From the NCBI GenBank assembly GCA_905147135.1, contig LR990050.1, forward strand, positions 632,501 to 696,500: 64,000 bases of DNA, in the 5' to 3' direction. The notes beneath the pieces are model-generated. The model was not told where the DNA came from and searched no databases. It worked only from the letters and a program-made list of their open reading frames with translations. Each line of letters begins with the position of its first letter. Positions within the stretch are counted from its first letter, which is position 1. Source of the DNA: Blastobasis lacticolella. Taxonomy: Eukaryota > Arthropoda > Insecta > Lepidoptera > Blastobasidae. The translations under genes were made by a program, and so were the position numbers. Shown one piece after another: positions 32,484 through 43,118 of this stretch.

Positions 32484-33364
32484 CAATCTCTTTCACCTCA
32501 CCGTCGCGTCGCAGAGAAATAAGTTACCCAAAAAAAATGCAGCGGTTTTTTTTTCGGTTGCAACACCTCAATCCGAACCTGCGCAAGGTTGGTGGATAGC
32601 CAGCGCCCGTTAGAATAACCAATTTTTGAAATGTCCGTTTCAGGTGTAGAAGTAAAAGAGTTCGCGTTTGATGCCACCGGCTTTTACATTCAGCAAATAT
32701 CAGCCGGAGCGGTTTCGGGAAATGTTACGGACGGGGCGTCTAGGAATTTCTATTAACCGTAATCCAAGCCGCACTCCGAACTAAGTAACTATTGGCGGGT
32801 AACTTTAATTCGTGTATACAAGGTTTTGAGACTTTCGTAGGTTTTCAGTACATTTTCACCACACATATATCAGGGTTGTTACCACGGCTAGTATTGTTTC
32901 TACTTCGATATCTCGACGCAGTTGCACGCGTCACGGTCACGACAGGTGCCGCTGTCGAGGTGAAATCAATACTGAGGAAATATCAAGGTAAAAACAAGAC
33001 TAACCGTGGTAACAAACCCGATAATATGTGTGGTGAAAGTGTTTGTGTATCCAGTCTATACTACTTAATTCGGACTATCCAACAACGAGACAATGCAATG
33101 AAACACTTTTATGAAAATTTAAAACAATTCGCCGCTACATTTCATCGTCGCTTTCCATCAGGTGAGGTGAAATCCAAGCCTATTTATCCTATCCCATCAT
33201 TATACCATCCTTGTTTTCGAACTGATGCGTTAAGGTTTGTAGATGATAAGAACTGCGCTCGGCCAAAGAGTCACCGGCAAATAAGCGTGCGCATCACCCG
33301 GCTTAGGGCTGACGCGGTCCGTGTGACCGAGAGGTCGATAGGACCCTGGGTGCAAGAGGGTTGA
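32484..33364 (+). other. Unrecognised open frame (about 190 codons) spanning a direct repeat
   Basis: The frame 32792-33364 starts with TTG, not ATG. Its product has a hydrophobic stretch (SGLLPRLVLFLLRYL) and a basic end, and resembles no family I know. The second 51-bp repeat copy (32978-33030) encodes its KNKTNRGNKPDNM region. A short LINE-A-like terminal motif (CATCGTCGCTTTCCATCAGG) lies at 33143-33162. Possibly a decayed mobile element. Confidence 0.25.
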
Positions 33365-34345
33365 TGAATTAAAGTATTCCTAAGGTAAGTATTTTGAAAA
33401 TGTTTCTATAGTTTTTCAAGTAAAAATGTTAATAATCGGCGTATGACACTCGTGTGAATTGATCATTACACTCTCGGTTCACATTTGTAGCGCGCCCAGC
33501 ATAGTGTTATGAATGACCAAAATAAGCACATTCATATTATGAACATTTCTATCGTTTCGTGCGGACAAGACCGCAAACGTAACAAACCAAACAAATAGAT
33601 ATGTATCTATTGGAAACAACGCTAGCCTATAAAGTTCACAGTTAACGTTTTCCCTAGGCACAATAATATTCCAATGTTATTGTACCTGAAGCAACATAGG
33701 TATTGGCTTTTGCTTCATTTACATACACAAATAAATGCAAGTACTGTGTGTGTAATGTTCGTAGTCATCATCGTTAGTTGTTATCGTTGAATATGTATAA
33801 AGGAGGCATACTAATATCATAAACATAAACAGTTCGTAATACTCTATTGGCGCGTCCGGTAATATACATATACATACATTGTATGTGGCAATTACTACAA
33901 TTATATCAAACAATGAGGAGTTTTCCAATAGGTATCTAAAGCATTCTTAACCACTCACTAGATGGCGGCCCGACAATTTCGGTAATTGATAATATTTTGA
34001 AAAGGGTTCTTAATAAAGGGGATATAAATACTGGGTGCGTTGTATTGGATAATATTGTATTTATCAATAGTTTTCAACCATTTTAGAGGTTGTAATAAAA
34101 TGGAACATAGTGCCTATTCATAAAAATATGTCTTTGTACATTTCGTTCAATCTTTAGAAGTTATGTTTATATTAATAAACATTTTATTTTTAGGTTTAGT
34201 ATTAGATGGCTGCATGATATCACTGCCAAAATCATACAGATTTAAAAAAAATACCAGAATTGTAGGAGCGCCATCTATTGATGCTTTTTGAAACCAACTG
34301 ACAATACCTACTGGAAAACTCATCATTAGATTATATTTTTTTAGG
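33365..34345. other. No gene recognised
   Basis: AT-rich. Antisense frames at 33479-33661, 33719-33928 and 34147-34395 are short and hydrophobic from composition alone. Confidence 0.45.
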
Positions 34346-34467
34346 TAGTATGGTAGGCAAACAGGCAAGCGGGCTACCTGATTGAAAGTGGTCATCGCTC
34401 CCTATAGATATTAGCAACGCCAGGAGTTGCCAATGCGTTGCCCACGTCTACAACACATTGCTCTGGA
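34346..34467 (-). repeat. Rep-E 3' part
   Basis: TATGGTAGGCAAACAGGCAAG...GCAACGCCAGGAGTTGCCAATGCG...ACAACACATTGCTCTGG. Confidence 0.8.
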
Positions 34468-34961
34468 ATCAAATTTACCTAATTGTTTTTATAATTCAGT
34501 CTTTTTTACTTCAGAGTTTTTACAATCCTGAGAGAATAGTCAAGTATTGCTTAGGCCTGTCTCTAGATTGTTAAAACAATAATAAGAATAAGAAGAGACG
34601 CCTATCTTCCTCCGTCCTACAAATTAACGAACAAGGTACACATGTAAGACAAATTTTAGTTCAACAAAGTTTTAAAACCCGATGAAAGTTCACCGCGCAA
34701 CTTAAAGTGTATTACGGACGTAGATGTGAAGCATCGAACAACTTCTAGAGTTGCTTTCGAAAGAACAAGAGATTAATTAGATTTTTTGCTTCCTACCCGA
34801 TTTCCTGGGTATTTAATTAGTTTGAAACTAAATAGATTTAAAAGGTTTTTAAGATAGTTCGTGGATTGGGAAAGGAGTTGCTGTAATGGTGAAGGCGTAT
34901 GGGGTAAAGATGTTTACTGAAATGACCGTTTCGATGGTTGATGTGGTCACTATTCTGAGCT
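34468..34961. other. No gene recognised
   Basis: AT-rich spacer without recurrent sequence. Confidence 0.45.
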
Positions 34962-35218
34962 AAAGAAATAAATATGCTTGGACAAATTCACACAGCGCCA
35001 TCTAGCCCCAAAATAAGCAAAACTTGTGTTATGGGTGTTAGATAACTGATAAACTACTTAATATATAGGTCCTTGTTTTATTCATTCTTATTGTACTTAC
35101 TACACCCAGACACGCAACAGCAATAAAAAATAATCATTTCAATTTCTTCTTGGCCGGGAATCGAATCCGGGATCTCTGCGTGTCATGGTAATTAACCAAC
35201 TGACCCACTCTGGTTATC
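34962..35218 (-). repeat. SINE-1 copy, full length
   Basis: AAATAAATATGCTTGGAC tail, CACAGCGCCATCTAGCCCC body, and head complement GAATCGAATCCGGGATC...CTGACCCACTC. Confidence 0.9.
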
Positions 35219-35227
35219 GATCCTTTC

Positions 35228-35278
35228 CTGTCCAAAAGGTTTTGTAGTTAGTAGTTAGTTAAGAGCCTTTTGGACACG
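35228..35278. other. Short foldback
   Basis: GTCCAAAAGG (35230-35239) and CCTTTTGGAC (35266-35275) are perfect inverted copies around an AGTTAGTAGTTAGTTAA loop. Confidence 0.7.
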
Positions 35279-35317
35279 GAGGGGTTAATGCTCGAAAGAT
35301 CCTCCCTCACCTGAAGA

Positions 35318-35555
35318 GCGTCGGTGGCCTAGTGGTTAAGGGATTCGACTCGTACCACAAAGTACCGGGTTTGAATCCCAGTGCCGCCATATACAAATGG
35401 ATTTTTTCTGATTTATATACGTTAGATGAACACTAACCGCTGCTTTAACGGTGAGGGAAAACATAGTGATAAAACCTGCTCATTCAGGGTTTGATTATGT
35501 AACCTTGATCCAAGCTTGTCAGGTTCCTCTGGTAACAGGGTCACGGAGGTCATTC
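35318..35555 (+). repeat. SINE-2 copy, 3'-truncated
   Basis: Head GAGCGTCGGTGGCCTAGTGG...GGGTTTGAATCCC and body up to GGTCACGGAGGTC; the last third is missing. Confidence 0.85.
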
Positions 35556-35769
35556 TGATTTTGAGGCCTGTTGATGCTCTGCACGCTCGAGGAATTTAAA
35601 TTTTTCAGATCTAAATTTGTGTTATTTTTGAGACGACACACATGATTATATTTTTGCGATCTGACTTGCTGTTTAGAAGATATTTAAGTTTTATTAGAAG
35701 GTAAATTAGACAGATTAGTAAACACAGAAAGTTTGTTTGCCTGTGAGTTGGTGAGTATGTAAGTTTGTT

Positions 35770-35835
35770 TGTAAGTTGGGGTAACCACTTTCCATCAGGC
35801 GGCCCGCTTGCCTGTTTGTCTGCCGTTTAAAATAA
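35770..35835 (+). repeat. LINE-B-type terminal tail
   Basis: TAACCACTTTCCATCAGGCGG then CCCGCTTGCCTGTTTGTCTG, nothing of the ORF. Confidence 0.8.
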
Positions 35836-36409
35836 AATATAATAGACTTCTGAAGGTAGGCTGGCTACATTAGCCGGCTCTCAGTCACGTATAAAAGACC
35901 GAATTTGAGTTAAAATATGGAAAATAGGAGCCCCTAACCTATCAGCTAAGTTCGTACGTAAATCGAGCTAGTAGAAATTAGCTCACGGTATTTTCTCTAG
36001 ACATTCCATCAGAGCTTTCTTTGAACGTGAAAAATCGCTTTCCCATTATTATTTGTATGACGCGGCAAAGTTGTAGTCGACAGGTAATTTTCCACTGTGT
36101 ACCCCTTAAAATAAAAATCAGTACCCAACAGCCTCATCATCGCTTTTGATCTGGCTTCAAAGGGCCGTGTGGGAGATCGCCGCATGTTGTTGCATTGAAG
36201 AGCATGTTAGAATATGTTATCATGTCGTCATACTAATATGCCCGAATACTCGAATATCCCTAAATTTTAAGGACTCATTAGATATTATGCTATCCGTTTG
36301 AAATGTCAAAGATTTGAAAGTAAAAGCATTATATTCGAGGAGTCCTTAAAGTTAAGAAGCATCCCAGTATTTGGGCGATAAACTATTTATTTAAAAAATA
36401 CCACCCTCT
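35836..36409. other. No gene recognised
   Basis: Unassigned spacer. Confidence 0.45.
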
Positions 36410-36515
36410 CATTTGGTGGTAAGTACAGCCTATTCACTCTAGCCTTGGAGACACTTAGATTATAATGATCATCAGGGAACACACGCAGGCAACGAGCTCC
36501 ATTTCTTAGCCTAAA
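36410..36515 (-). repeat. LINE-A-like 3' fragment, diverged
   Basis: TGGTGGTAAGTACAGCCTATTCACTCTAGCC...ATTATAATGATC parallels the antisense LINE-A end at 50447-50624. Confidence 0.65.
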
Positions 36516-36905
36516 TATACAGGCTCCTAGTTCTTATAATTTAAAATAATATGAACTAATTTGAAAAGAGGAGTTAAATGAGCCAAACGACACAACGATG
36601 ACATTTTTTGTGCAATAAAAAGTACCTACAATAGAGTTCCACAAATTCTGCTGTATCGTAAAATGGCATCTACGGATATATTTAAAAACCGGTCTGGACC
36701 ATAAATTATATTTACGCGCTCGCTGCCCACGGCGGCACCGCTATAAATGTCGTCGCGCGAGGTAAACGGTGCCGCTGGGAACATACTGTATCAGCTGTCG
36801 ATTCCTAGCCTAGTGTGCAGGTCACCAGCGCACGCGGACTTTTACTCCTATTACACCTCAAAATCCGTTATGTGTCCTCAAAAGTGTTATCCGAGTTTCA
36901 CATCC

Positions 36906-37147
36906 GTGTGGTGTCTGACAGAGTAGAATAGCATCAACCTGCCAAAATCTTCGGTGTCGTACAAGGCTACAAATGTTTTCGAGACAAAAGATCTAGAGTC
37001 TCTGTAGGCTGGAAAATGAGCAGCAGCTTTTTCCTTTGTTATATTTATAATACTGCGAACTCTCTCTGCCAGGCGTGGAGACTATGGTAATAACCTCCCC
37101 TTTCGTGGGAGAGGTCCTCAGTCCTGCAGTGGACTGTTATTGGCTGT
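36906..37147 (+). repeat. Rep-F copy
   Basis: Sense copy from GACAGAGTAGAATAGCATC to CAGTCCTGCAGTGGACTGTTA (approximate words), about 470 bp upstream of the SdhB-like gene. Confidence 0.8.
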
Positions 37148-37620
37148 AAAGTGTTTCTAACCACTAGTGTTCGACCGTAACTTCGGCTTCAGCTGCGGCT
37201 GGTTTCGGCCAAAAAAACACATTCGACGAAACTACCACCACAGCTCGCATCACACAAGCCCGTACTTTGGGGTAAGCGGTAAGCTCCTAGTTGCTATCGA
37301 CATAAGCATTATATAATATAAAAACATGAACAACTTTTTGGAAAATTATGGGTATGTTTATCGAAATTAAATAAATTTTGGGGAAATTCCGCAAAAACTT
37401 ACGTTACCAGTAATAACATCTCTTTTCCAGAAAAAATAAATTACGAGAGTATTTGGTGATGTTTACTGACAGGCGGTGACGTCGGTCAATTTTAGAGACA
37501 TTTTATGTAATTGTTTTCTTTCAGAATAATTCATTTTATTTTCATTCGTAGAAGTCAGAACATTTTTCTGAATATTTGAACCTTTACAATTATGATATAT
37601 GGTAGAAAAAAATATTCGGT
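37148..37620. other. Upstream flank of the SdhB-like gene
   Basis: AT-rich. A single TGACGTC word lies near 37476. No clear TATA box or upstream exon was identified, so a 5' untranslated exon cannot be excluded. Confidence 0.35.
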
Positions 37621-38592
37621 ATGATTAAATGGTTAAATCCTCTGAAATATTACACGAAAATCAGGTGGTTAACAAATACAAGGTATTACAGTGCCAGCAA
37701 GTGCCCACCGAAAGGTGACAAGAAAAAGGATGCACCAAAAGCGGCTGCGGGTGGTGGCGAGAAACCCATACCGAAGGACGAAGGGGATCCACATAAAGTG
37801 TTCACGATATACCGCTTCGGTGGTACCGACGAAGGCCACAAGCCTAAGACGCAACAGTTCGAACTGAACACAAACACATGCGGCAAGATGGTTCTGGACG
37901 CTCTCATCAGGATCAAAACCATGGATCCCACGCTGACGTTTAGGCGGTCGTGTCGCGAAGGTATCTGCGGCTCGTGTGCCATCAACCTGCAGGGGATGAA
38001 CCGCCTGGCTTGCATCACAAGGATTCCGAAGGCCAAGAAAATCAAAATCTATCCCATCCCGCATATGTACGTGATCAGAGACCTGGTAGTCGACATGGAC
38101 CACTTTATGGCGGGCTATGACAGCATCAAGCCTTACCTGATCCGAAAGCAGGAGATAGAAATGGGGAAGCAGCAGTTTGCGCAGAGCATCAACGATAACA
38201 TTTTATTTGACGGTTTATACGAGTGCGTGTTGTGCTCGTGCTGTTCCACTGCTTGCCCCAGCTACTGGTGGAACGGGCGCCGGTTCCTCGGCCCGGCAGC
38301 GCTGATGCACGCCTACCGCTGGATCATAGACTCGCGGGATGAAGCTACGACGCAGCGTCTGCGGGCTCTTCGTGACGACTTCAAGGCGTTTAGGTGTCAC
38401 GCCATCTTCCAGGGCACAGTTAGCTGCCCCAAGGGCCTCGACCCGTGCCAGAATGTGCAGAAATTGAAGCGGCTCATAGCCGGTGTGTCGTCAAAGAAGA
38501 TCCCGGAAATGGAGCCGATGAAATTCATAAACGCAGCAGGCAAGGGCTCCGGCGGAGGCTCTAAAGGCGGGTTCGACGATTGCGAATGTTAA
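37621..38592 (+). CDS. SdhB: SdhB-like: succinate dehydrogenase iron-sulfur subunit paralogue, intronless
   Basis: Single exon of 323 codons from an ATG just after AAAAATATTCGGT. SDHB carries electrons in mitochondrial complex II from FAD to ubiquinone through three Fe-S clusters. Residues 1-26 are a basic presequence with a likely cut in RYYSAS, followed by a Lys/Ala/Gly linker. The 2Fe-2S ligands C111, C116, C119, C131 (SCREGICGSC...LAC) and 4Fe-4S ligands C202, C205, C208 and C269 (CVLCSCCSTACP, SCPKG) are present. Of the 3Fe-4S ligands, C212 and C259 are present, but residue 265, Cys in SDHB (CHTIMNC pattern), is Gly (CHAIFQG). PSYWWNG near the quinone site is kept. It is longer than the usual 280 or so: the extra length is the linker and a Gly/Ser-rich tail ending DDCEC. 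The lack of introns and GC-rich coding suggest an old retrocopy; the long open frame argues that it is still selected. Confidence 0.93.
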   Translation: MIKWLNPLKYYTKIRWLTNTRYYSASKCPPKGDKKKDAPKAAAGGGEKPIPKDEGDPHKVFTIYRFGGTDEGHKPKTQQFELNTNTCGKMVLDALIRIKTMDPTLTFRRSCREGICGSCAINLQGMNRLACITRIPKAKKIKIYPIPHMYVIRDLVVDMDHFMAGYDSIKPYLIRKQEIEMGKQQFAQSINDNILFDGLYECVLCSCCSTACPSYWWNGRRFLGPAALMHAYRWIIDSRDEATTQRLRALRDDFKAFRCHAIFQGTVSCPKGLDPCQNVQKLKRLIAGVSSKKIPEMEPMKFINAAGKGSGGGSKGGFDDCEC

Positions 38593-39171
38593 AAAACGAA
38601 TATTTCAAGCGAATACGATACGATTGCAAAGCCAGTACAATCAGTAGACTATAAAAACCATGCTGTTATTGATTCCTTGATCTACTCCTTGTTACACCTT
38701 GTTTATTTATTAGTTGTTTATTGTACTTTCAGATATTTTTAAGACAATGTTAATTCAGAAATTTTGCTACTTACGTATTTAATTAGAATTTATATCGTGA
38801 CCGCAGAGCAATGGCTACTCATGACCATAGAGCGTGCAATAATTTATTGTATAACCGCTTTGAAATATCGAGGTAAAAATATTTATTGTGGTGACGAGTT
38901 GTGACGGCTCATATGTAGAATTGATAGAATCAATACGCCCCGCGAATAAATATCGAAATATTTGTGAGTTATGCTTGCCTTAGATAACAACTGGACACAT
39001 TTGTTATTATTTATTTCATTATACATTTTAATAATTTAAAACGTATGTACCTATTAGAATATAAAGTATTACATGTTCACAATAGCTGTTTTTTATTTAA
39101 AACATATTAGAAATAATTATGAAATGCCAGCAGAGTTCGAAAATACACATGGGTGTAAATCGCGGGAATCA
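38593..39171. other. 3' flank of the SdhB-like gene
   Basis: AT-rich, with AATAAA near 38945. No poly(A) remnant or direct repeats marking a recent retroposition were seen. Confidence 0.45.
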
Positions 39172-39230
39172 TCTTGGCTTTAACGTTCCGCTTGTGCTCG
39201 TACGAGGGCCCGGGGTCCGCCTTGACCATG
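39172..39230 (-). repeat. SINE-2 end, left part of a split copy
   Basis: GGCTTTAACGTTCCGCTTGTGC...GGGGTCCGCCTTGACCATG. It continues at 39736 after an insertion. Confidence 0.8.
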
Positions 39231-39735
39231 CAGAACATCTCGCTGCGGGTCATCGTCGGAGCGGGCCGTTACGTCCGCAATGACGTAATTGCGCACGACC
39301 TGCGCATGCCCTCGGTGGAGGAGTTCGTCCGGAGTTTGGCGCGTCGCATGTTCGACCGCGCCGACAACGGGGGGCATGAACATCTACAGGGCCTCGCTCC
39401 TCTCCACGCCTGCCCCGAGGGACGCCCCTACCACGCATCGCCTCCATCGCCTCCTTCACCAGCACCCATGTGGCAGATGGATTGAGCCCCATCTGCAACA
39501 AAGAAATCAAGAAATCAAATCAATGAGCGTACCAAACGCACACAGAGCAACTTTATAAGCTTTAATAAACCTTTTACTGCGCTATCTCAGCGCACGACGA
39601 AGCCAGCAAGGCGCAATCCAGCGCCACAACCTGACTGGCCAGGACACAGCCTGGCCGTGAAGACGCCCAGGCACGGGGTTAGCCTCATAGGCCCGCACCT
39701 GCCTCCGCAGATAAGAAGCAGAAGACCCGTGTGTG
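39231..39735 (+). mobile_element. 505-bp insert carrying the C-terminus of a jockey-like LINE ORF
   Basis: Flanked by the 8-bp direct repeat TGACCATG (39223-39230 and 39736-39743) inside a SINE-2. The first 150 bp encode SLRVIVGAGRYVRNDVIAHD, LRMPSVEEFVRSLARRMFDRA and then GHEHLQGLAPLH, which resembles the conserved end of jockey-type ORF2 proteins. An AATAAA occurs near 39562. The last 150 bp (CAGCGCACGACGAAGCC...) are GC-rich and unassigned. Probably a 5'-truncated retroposon insertion, though the right end has no poly(A). Confidence 0.6.
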
Positions 39736-39895
39736 TGACCATGATCCAGGATTTGGCAGTAATAACAGTGGAGCGACTGCCATATAACCTCGATGACCCT
39801 GCTACCCTGAACCTGATCAAATTTGCTCAACATCATCATCATCATCATCTTGACGCTAAATCCCGTTAGGGCCCGGGGTCCGCCTGGGGCGCGCT
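39736..39895 (-). repeat. SINE-2, right part of the split copy, then a second SINE-2 tail
   Basis: TGACCATGATCCAGGATTTGG...GCTACCCTGAACCTGATC resumes the SINE-2 body. A (CAT)n run (about 39830-39849) and CTTGACGCTAAATCCCG...GGGGTCCGCC then repeat the family's end a second time. Confidence 0.75.
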
Positions 39896-40028
39896 AGTTA
39901 TTTTCCTATATTGAGATCGCTGCTTCGTTCGATCGATGATACAGTGAAGAGTTCTGATGAGGATTACTTTAGTATTTTCTTTATAATTAGTGGTATAGTG
40001 ATTGTAGTAGTATTAAACCTGTGAAGTC

Positions 40029-40262
40029 CGTTTTTTTTATACCACTGTGGTGGCAAGCAAGCTTGCGGCCTACCTGATGGTAAGCAGTCACCGCAGCCTA
40101 TGGACGTTTACAATACCAGGGGGGGGGGGCATCACCCACGCGTTGCCGACCCCGTAAAAACCTTTTAAACCCCTTTCTTGAAGAACTCCATGTTGTACTC
40201 TCCAGGTAGTTCATTCCACAACCTTAGTGTGTGTGGGAGAAAGTTCATTTGGAACTTGCCTT
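40029..40262 (-). repeat. LINE-C 3' fragment
   Basis: TATACCACTGTGGTGGCAAG...CGTAAAAACCTTTTAAACCCC...CCAGGTAGTTCATTCCACAACC matches the end of 21063-21740. It includes a run of nine or more G near 40121-40130. Confidence 0.85.
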
Positions 40263-40686
40263 TCTCCGAGATACCACCCGATACAGACCATAACTTAAGC
40301 CTTTACTACTTCTTCTATCAAGGGAAAAATGCTTGTATCTTCCCGTGTGAAGCATCATATAGTCATTATAGTAACTTTATGGTCACTTACGGACTGTCAT
40401 TTAGGGAGTGCAATGACTTCTCAAAGTGACGGCTTCCTTATGGCCTATACTTTGGTGACTTGGAACCATAATGCGTAAATTGTAGATGAGTAGATGTTAA
40501 CGACGACATTACCGCTTTTCGTTTTTCAATTATGTGAACTCAGATGGGATTTAATTAATTATGAATTGAACACTTGACATATGGTCACCGCGGATTCGTA
40601 TTATAAGACAAGTAGTGGAAGATTAGAGATTTTGTATCGTTAAATTTTTTATAACTAGCCGATAGCCCACCTCATAGCAGGTAGCT
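40263..40686. other. No gene recognised
   Basis: The plus frame 40178-40429 starts inside the LINE-C fragment and has no family signal. Confidence 0.45.
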
Positions 40687-40920
40687 TTTTTTTTTTTCAC
40701 CTGATGGTAAGAGGTAACTGTCGCCCATAACATACACGATTCACGCATTTAGATTGCAGGCAACAAAAATGCAGAACATCAGAATAGATGTGTTGTCACT
40801 GTGAGGACTAACATGTCTCATGCCTGTAATTGAGCTGTTTGGCGGCAGAAATGGATAAGGCGGTGGTACACACCCAGGCGGACTCCTCAGGCTTGAGATA
40901 GTTCTACCACCTGATAATAA
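40687..40920 (-). repeat. Rep-D copy
   Basis: TTTCACCTGATGGTAAGAGG...GTCGCCCATAACATACACGATTCACGC...CAGGCGGACTCCTCAGGCTTG is the complement of 62560-62857. Confidence 0.8.
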
Positions 40921-41015
40921 ATAAATATTCTTTCTTTATATCTAATAATGATTATAGATTTAGAAGTTATTAGAATATTTTATGGGTTACTTACTATCTG
41001 AGCTTACTTACTTGT

Positions 41016-41372
41016 GAGCGTCGGTGGCCGAGCGGTTAGAGTATGCAACTCGTAAGCCAGAGGTCCCGGGTTCGAATCCCGCTCCGGCCATGTACCAATG
41101 ACTGTTTTCTGAGTTATGTACATTAATTAAATACTAACCGATGCTCTTACGATGAGGGAAAAAATCGTGATGAAACCTGCACATTCAGGCAACTGGATGT
41201 GTAACCATGATCCAATCTGGTCAGGTTCCCCTGGTAGCAGGGTCATGGAGGTCAGATGGCAGTCGCTCCACTGTAATTACCTAACCAGCCGAATCCTGGA
41301 TCATGTCAAGGCGGACCCCGGGCCCTCGTGAGCGAGAGCACAACCGGGACATTAACGCCAAGATGATGATTT
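41016..41372 (+). repeat. SINE-2, best full-length copy
   Basis: A tRNA-like head with A box TGGCCGAGCGG (41025-41035) and B box GGGTTCGAATCCC (41068-41080), as in class II tRNAs for Ser/Leu. The body runs about 280 bp to GACATTAACGCCAAGATGATGAT. Transcription would be by RNA polymerase III from the internal promoter; mobilisation needs a LINE partner. Confidence 0.92.
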
Positions 41373-41639
41373 TTTTATATTACTATCTGAGCTTACTATC
41401 ACGTAAACTAATCCTCTCCTTGATAACAAAGCCTTTAACTTGGACCAGGCTAAAAGTGGACACTACCGAAATTCAGTTTATTAAAATTTCAACGAAAATT
41501 TCCATCGCAACGTTGTGCAGCAAAATTTTATATTTACTTTTATGATCGGAAAATACTATACAAGTCGAATAAAATAACAATAGCCTCGCTAGCAAAGTGT
41601 TTGGGAGAGTAAGCGAAGTTGAGTGATCGAATTTGGGAA

Positions 41640-41755
41640 ATAACCTCGGAGATGACATTAAGTCCACCGGACTTCTCCACTCTTCGAAATGCAACCTGTA
41701 GAAGACCGACAGGCTCGAGGCTCTGCAGCCTGGCTTCAATCTACTGATCACAAAT
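41640..41755 (-). repeat. LINE-A-related ORF2 scrap
   Basis: The complement encodes LKPGCRA, then [12 protein letters not shown], matching LINE-A ([13 protein letters not shown]). Its DNA also shares GCTGCAGAGCCTCGAGC and TTCTACAGGTTGCA. Confidence 0.75.
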
Positions 41756-41796
41756 TAACTTTTAAAAATTAATCTCTAGGAAGGTGCTGTCTTGGG

Positions 41797-41925
41797 TGAA
41801 GTTACCTGGTAAAGATCGCAGGTAGCAGTTGGATGCGGAAGGTAGAAACCCGGCGGTCTTTCTGGAGATCTCTGGGGGAGGCCTATGCCCAGCAGTAGGC
41901 GTTTTCTGGCTGATGATGAACTTTA
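41797..41925 (+). repeat. RTE-like LINE 3' tail
   Basis: ACCTGGTAAAGATCGCAGGTAGC...GATCTCTGGGGGAGGCC...TTTTCTGGCTGATGATGA: the degenerate C-terminal codons plus a TGATGATGA end typical of lepidopteran RTE elements. Confidence 0.8.
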
Positions 41926-42120
41926 GGCATGGTGTCTTCATACAGCAGGTTTGCAGGCGGTGCAGCTCCCGCGTCATTCTGAGTTATGGTTGGACAAAAG
42001 GGAAGTTAGTTCACCCATGTGGTCCATCTGGTTGTACCATGATGATGTAACTTTAAGTTTACCTATGATTGTATACGCCTTTAAATATCAATGTCATATC
42101 AATATACTAAAATATATTTG

Positions 42121-42385
42121 ACGACCTGAGTGGTTCAAAGGTCAACATCTAAAAGGCCGGTCTGCCACGCAAGAGGTCCCGAGTTCGATTCCCGGCCGGT
42201 CAGAAATTGAAATGATGAATTTTAATACCTGTTACGGGTCTGGGTGTTCTGTGTATAATAAGTATGTATTTGAAAAAGTATTTAAGTAGTATATCAGTTA
42301 TATAGCACCCATAGTACAAGCTTTGCTTAGTTTGGGGCTAGATGGCGCTGTGTGAATTTGTCAAGGAATATTTATTTATTTATTA
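42121..42385 (+). repeat. SINE-1, full-length sense copy
   Basis: A box TGGTTCAAAGG (42131-42141) and B box GAGTTCGATTCCC (42181-42193) in a tRNA-like head. The body continues GGGTCTGGGTGTTC...CAAGCTTTGCTTAG...GGGGCTAGATGGCGCTGTGTG and ends in (TTTAT)n. Confidence 0.92.
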
Positions 42386-42711
42386 ATATCAGCATTCCCG
42401 TCACTGGTGTTGCGGGTGTGCTTCACAATACCCTTTTTTATATGTACTTACATGCATATTACATATACACAATCATGCTGTACATAATAAAGCGTATTCC
42501 CACGGCAACACACAAAGGATACTCTATCAGTTTTTAATCAGCACAGCAAATAATGACCATGGCGCCGAGCGCATTGCCAGCTTCGCATAACTCCTGATTT
42601 ATACTGGTCTTGTTCTCTCATTTTTCTACTTTGTCGTTATGCAACTTTTGTTCGGGTCGGAAAAATGGGTATGAAAATATACTTTATAATATATTATATG
42701 GTATTACGCTT
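42386..42711. other. No gene recognised
   Basis: AT-rich spacer between SINE-1 and SINE-2 copies. Confidence 0.5.
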
Positions 42712-43118
42712 GAGAAGCGGCGGTGGCCAATTGGTTAAGGGGTACGACTCGTATGCTGAGGTACCGGGTTCGAACCGTAGACAAATGATTATTTTCTGAG
42801 TTATGTATACCGCCATACACCAAAAACTTTTTTTATGTAAGTACCAATGAGTCTTTTCTGAGTTATGAACATTAGTTGAACACTAACCGATGCTCTTACG
42901 GTGCGAGAAAACATTATAATGCAACCTGCTCATTCAGGCAACTGAATGTGTAACTATGATTGTGTCTGGTCAGGTTCCCCTGATCACATGGCCACAGAGG
43001 TCAGATAGCAGTCGCTCCACTGTAATTAACTGAGTTGCAAAATCCTGGATCATGGTCAAGGCGGTCTCCGGGTCCTCGCGCGCGTCAGCACTACCGGGAC
43101 ATAACGTCAAGATGAGCA
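42712..43118 (+). repeat. SINE-2 copy with a small internal duplication
   Basis: Head GAAGCGGCGGTGGCCAATTGG...GGGTTCGAACC. CAATGA-TTTTCTGAGTTATG occurs twice (about 42784 and 42845) around ACCAAAAACTTTTTTT; then the body to CGTCAAGATGAG. Confidence 0.85.

Noticed and set aside
37669..38400. Antisense frames of 61-144 codons inside the SdhB-like gene
   Set aside because: Shadows of the GC-rich sense coding frame.
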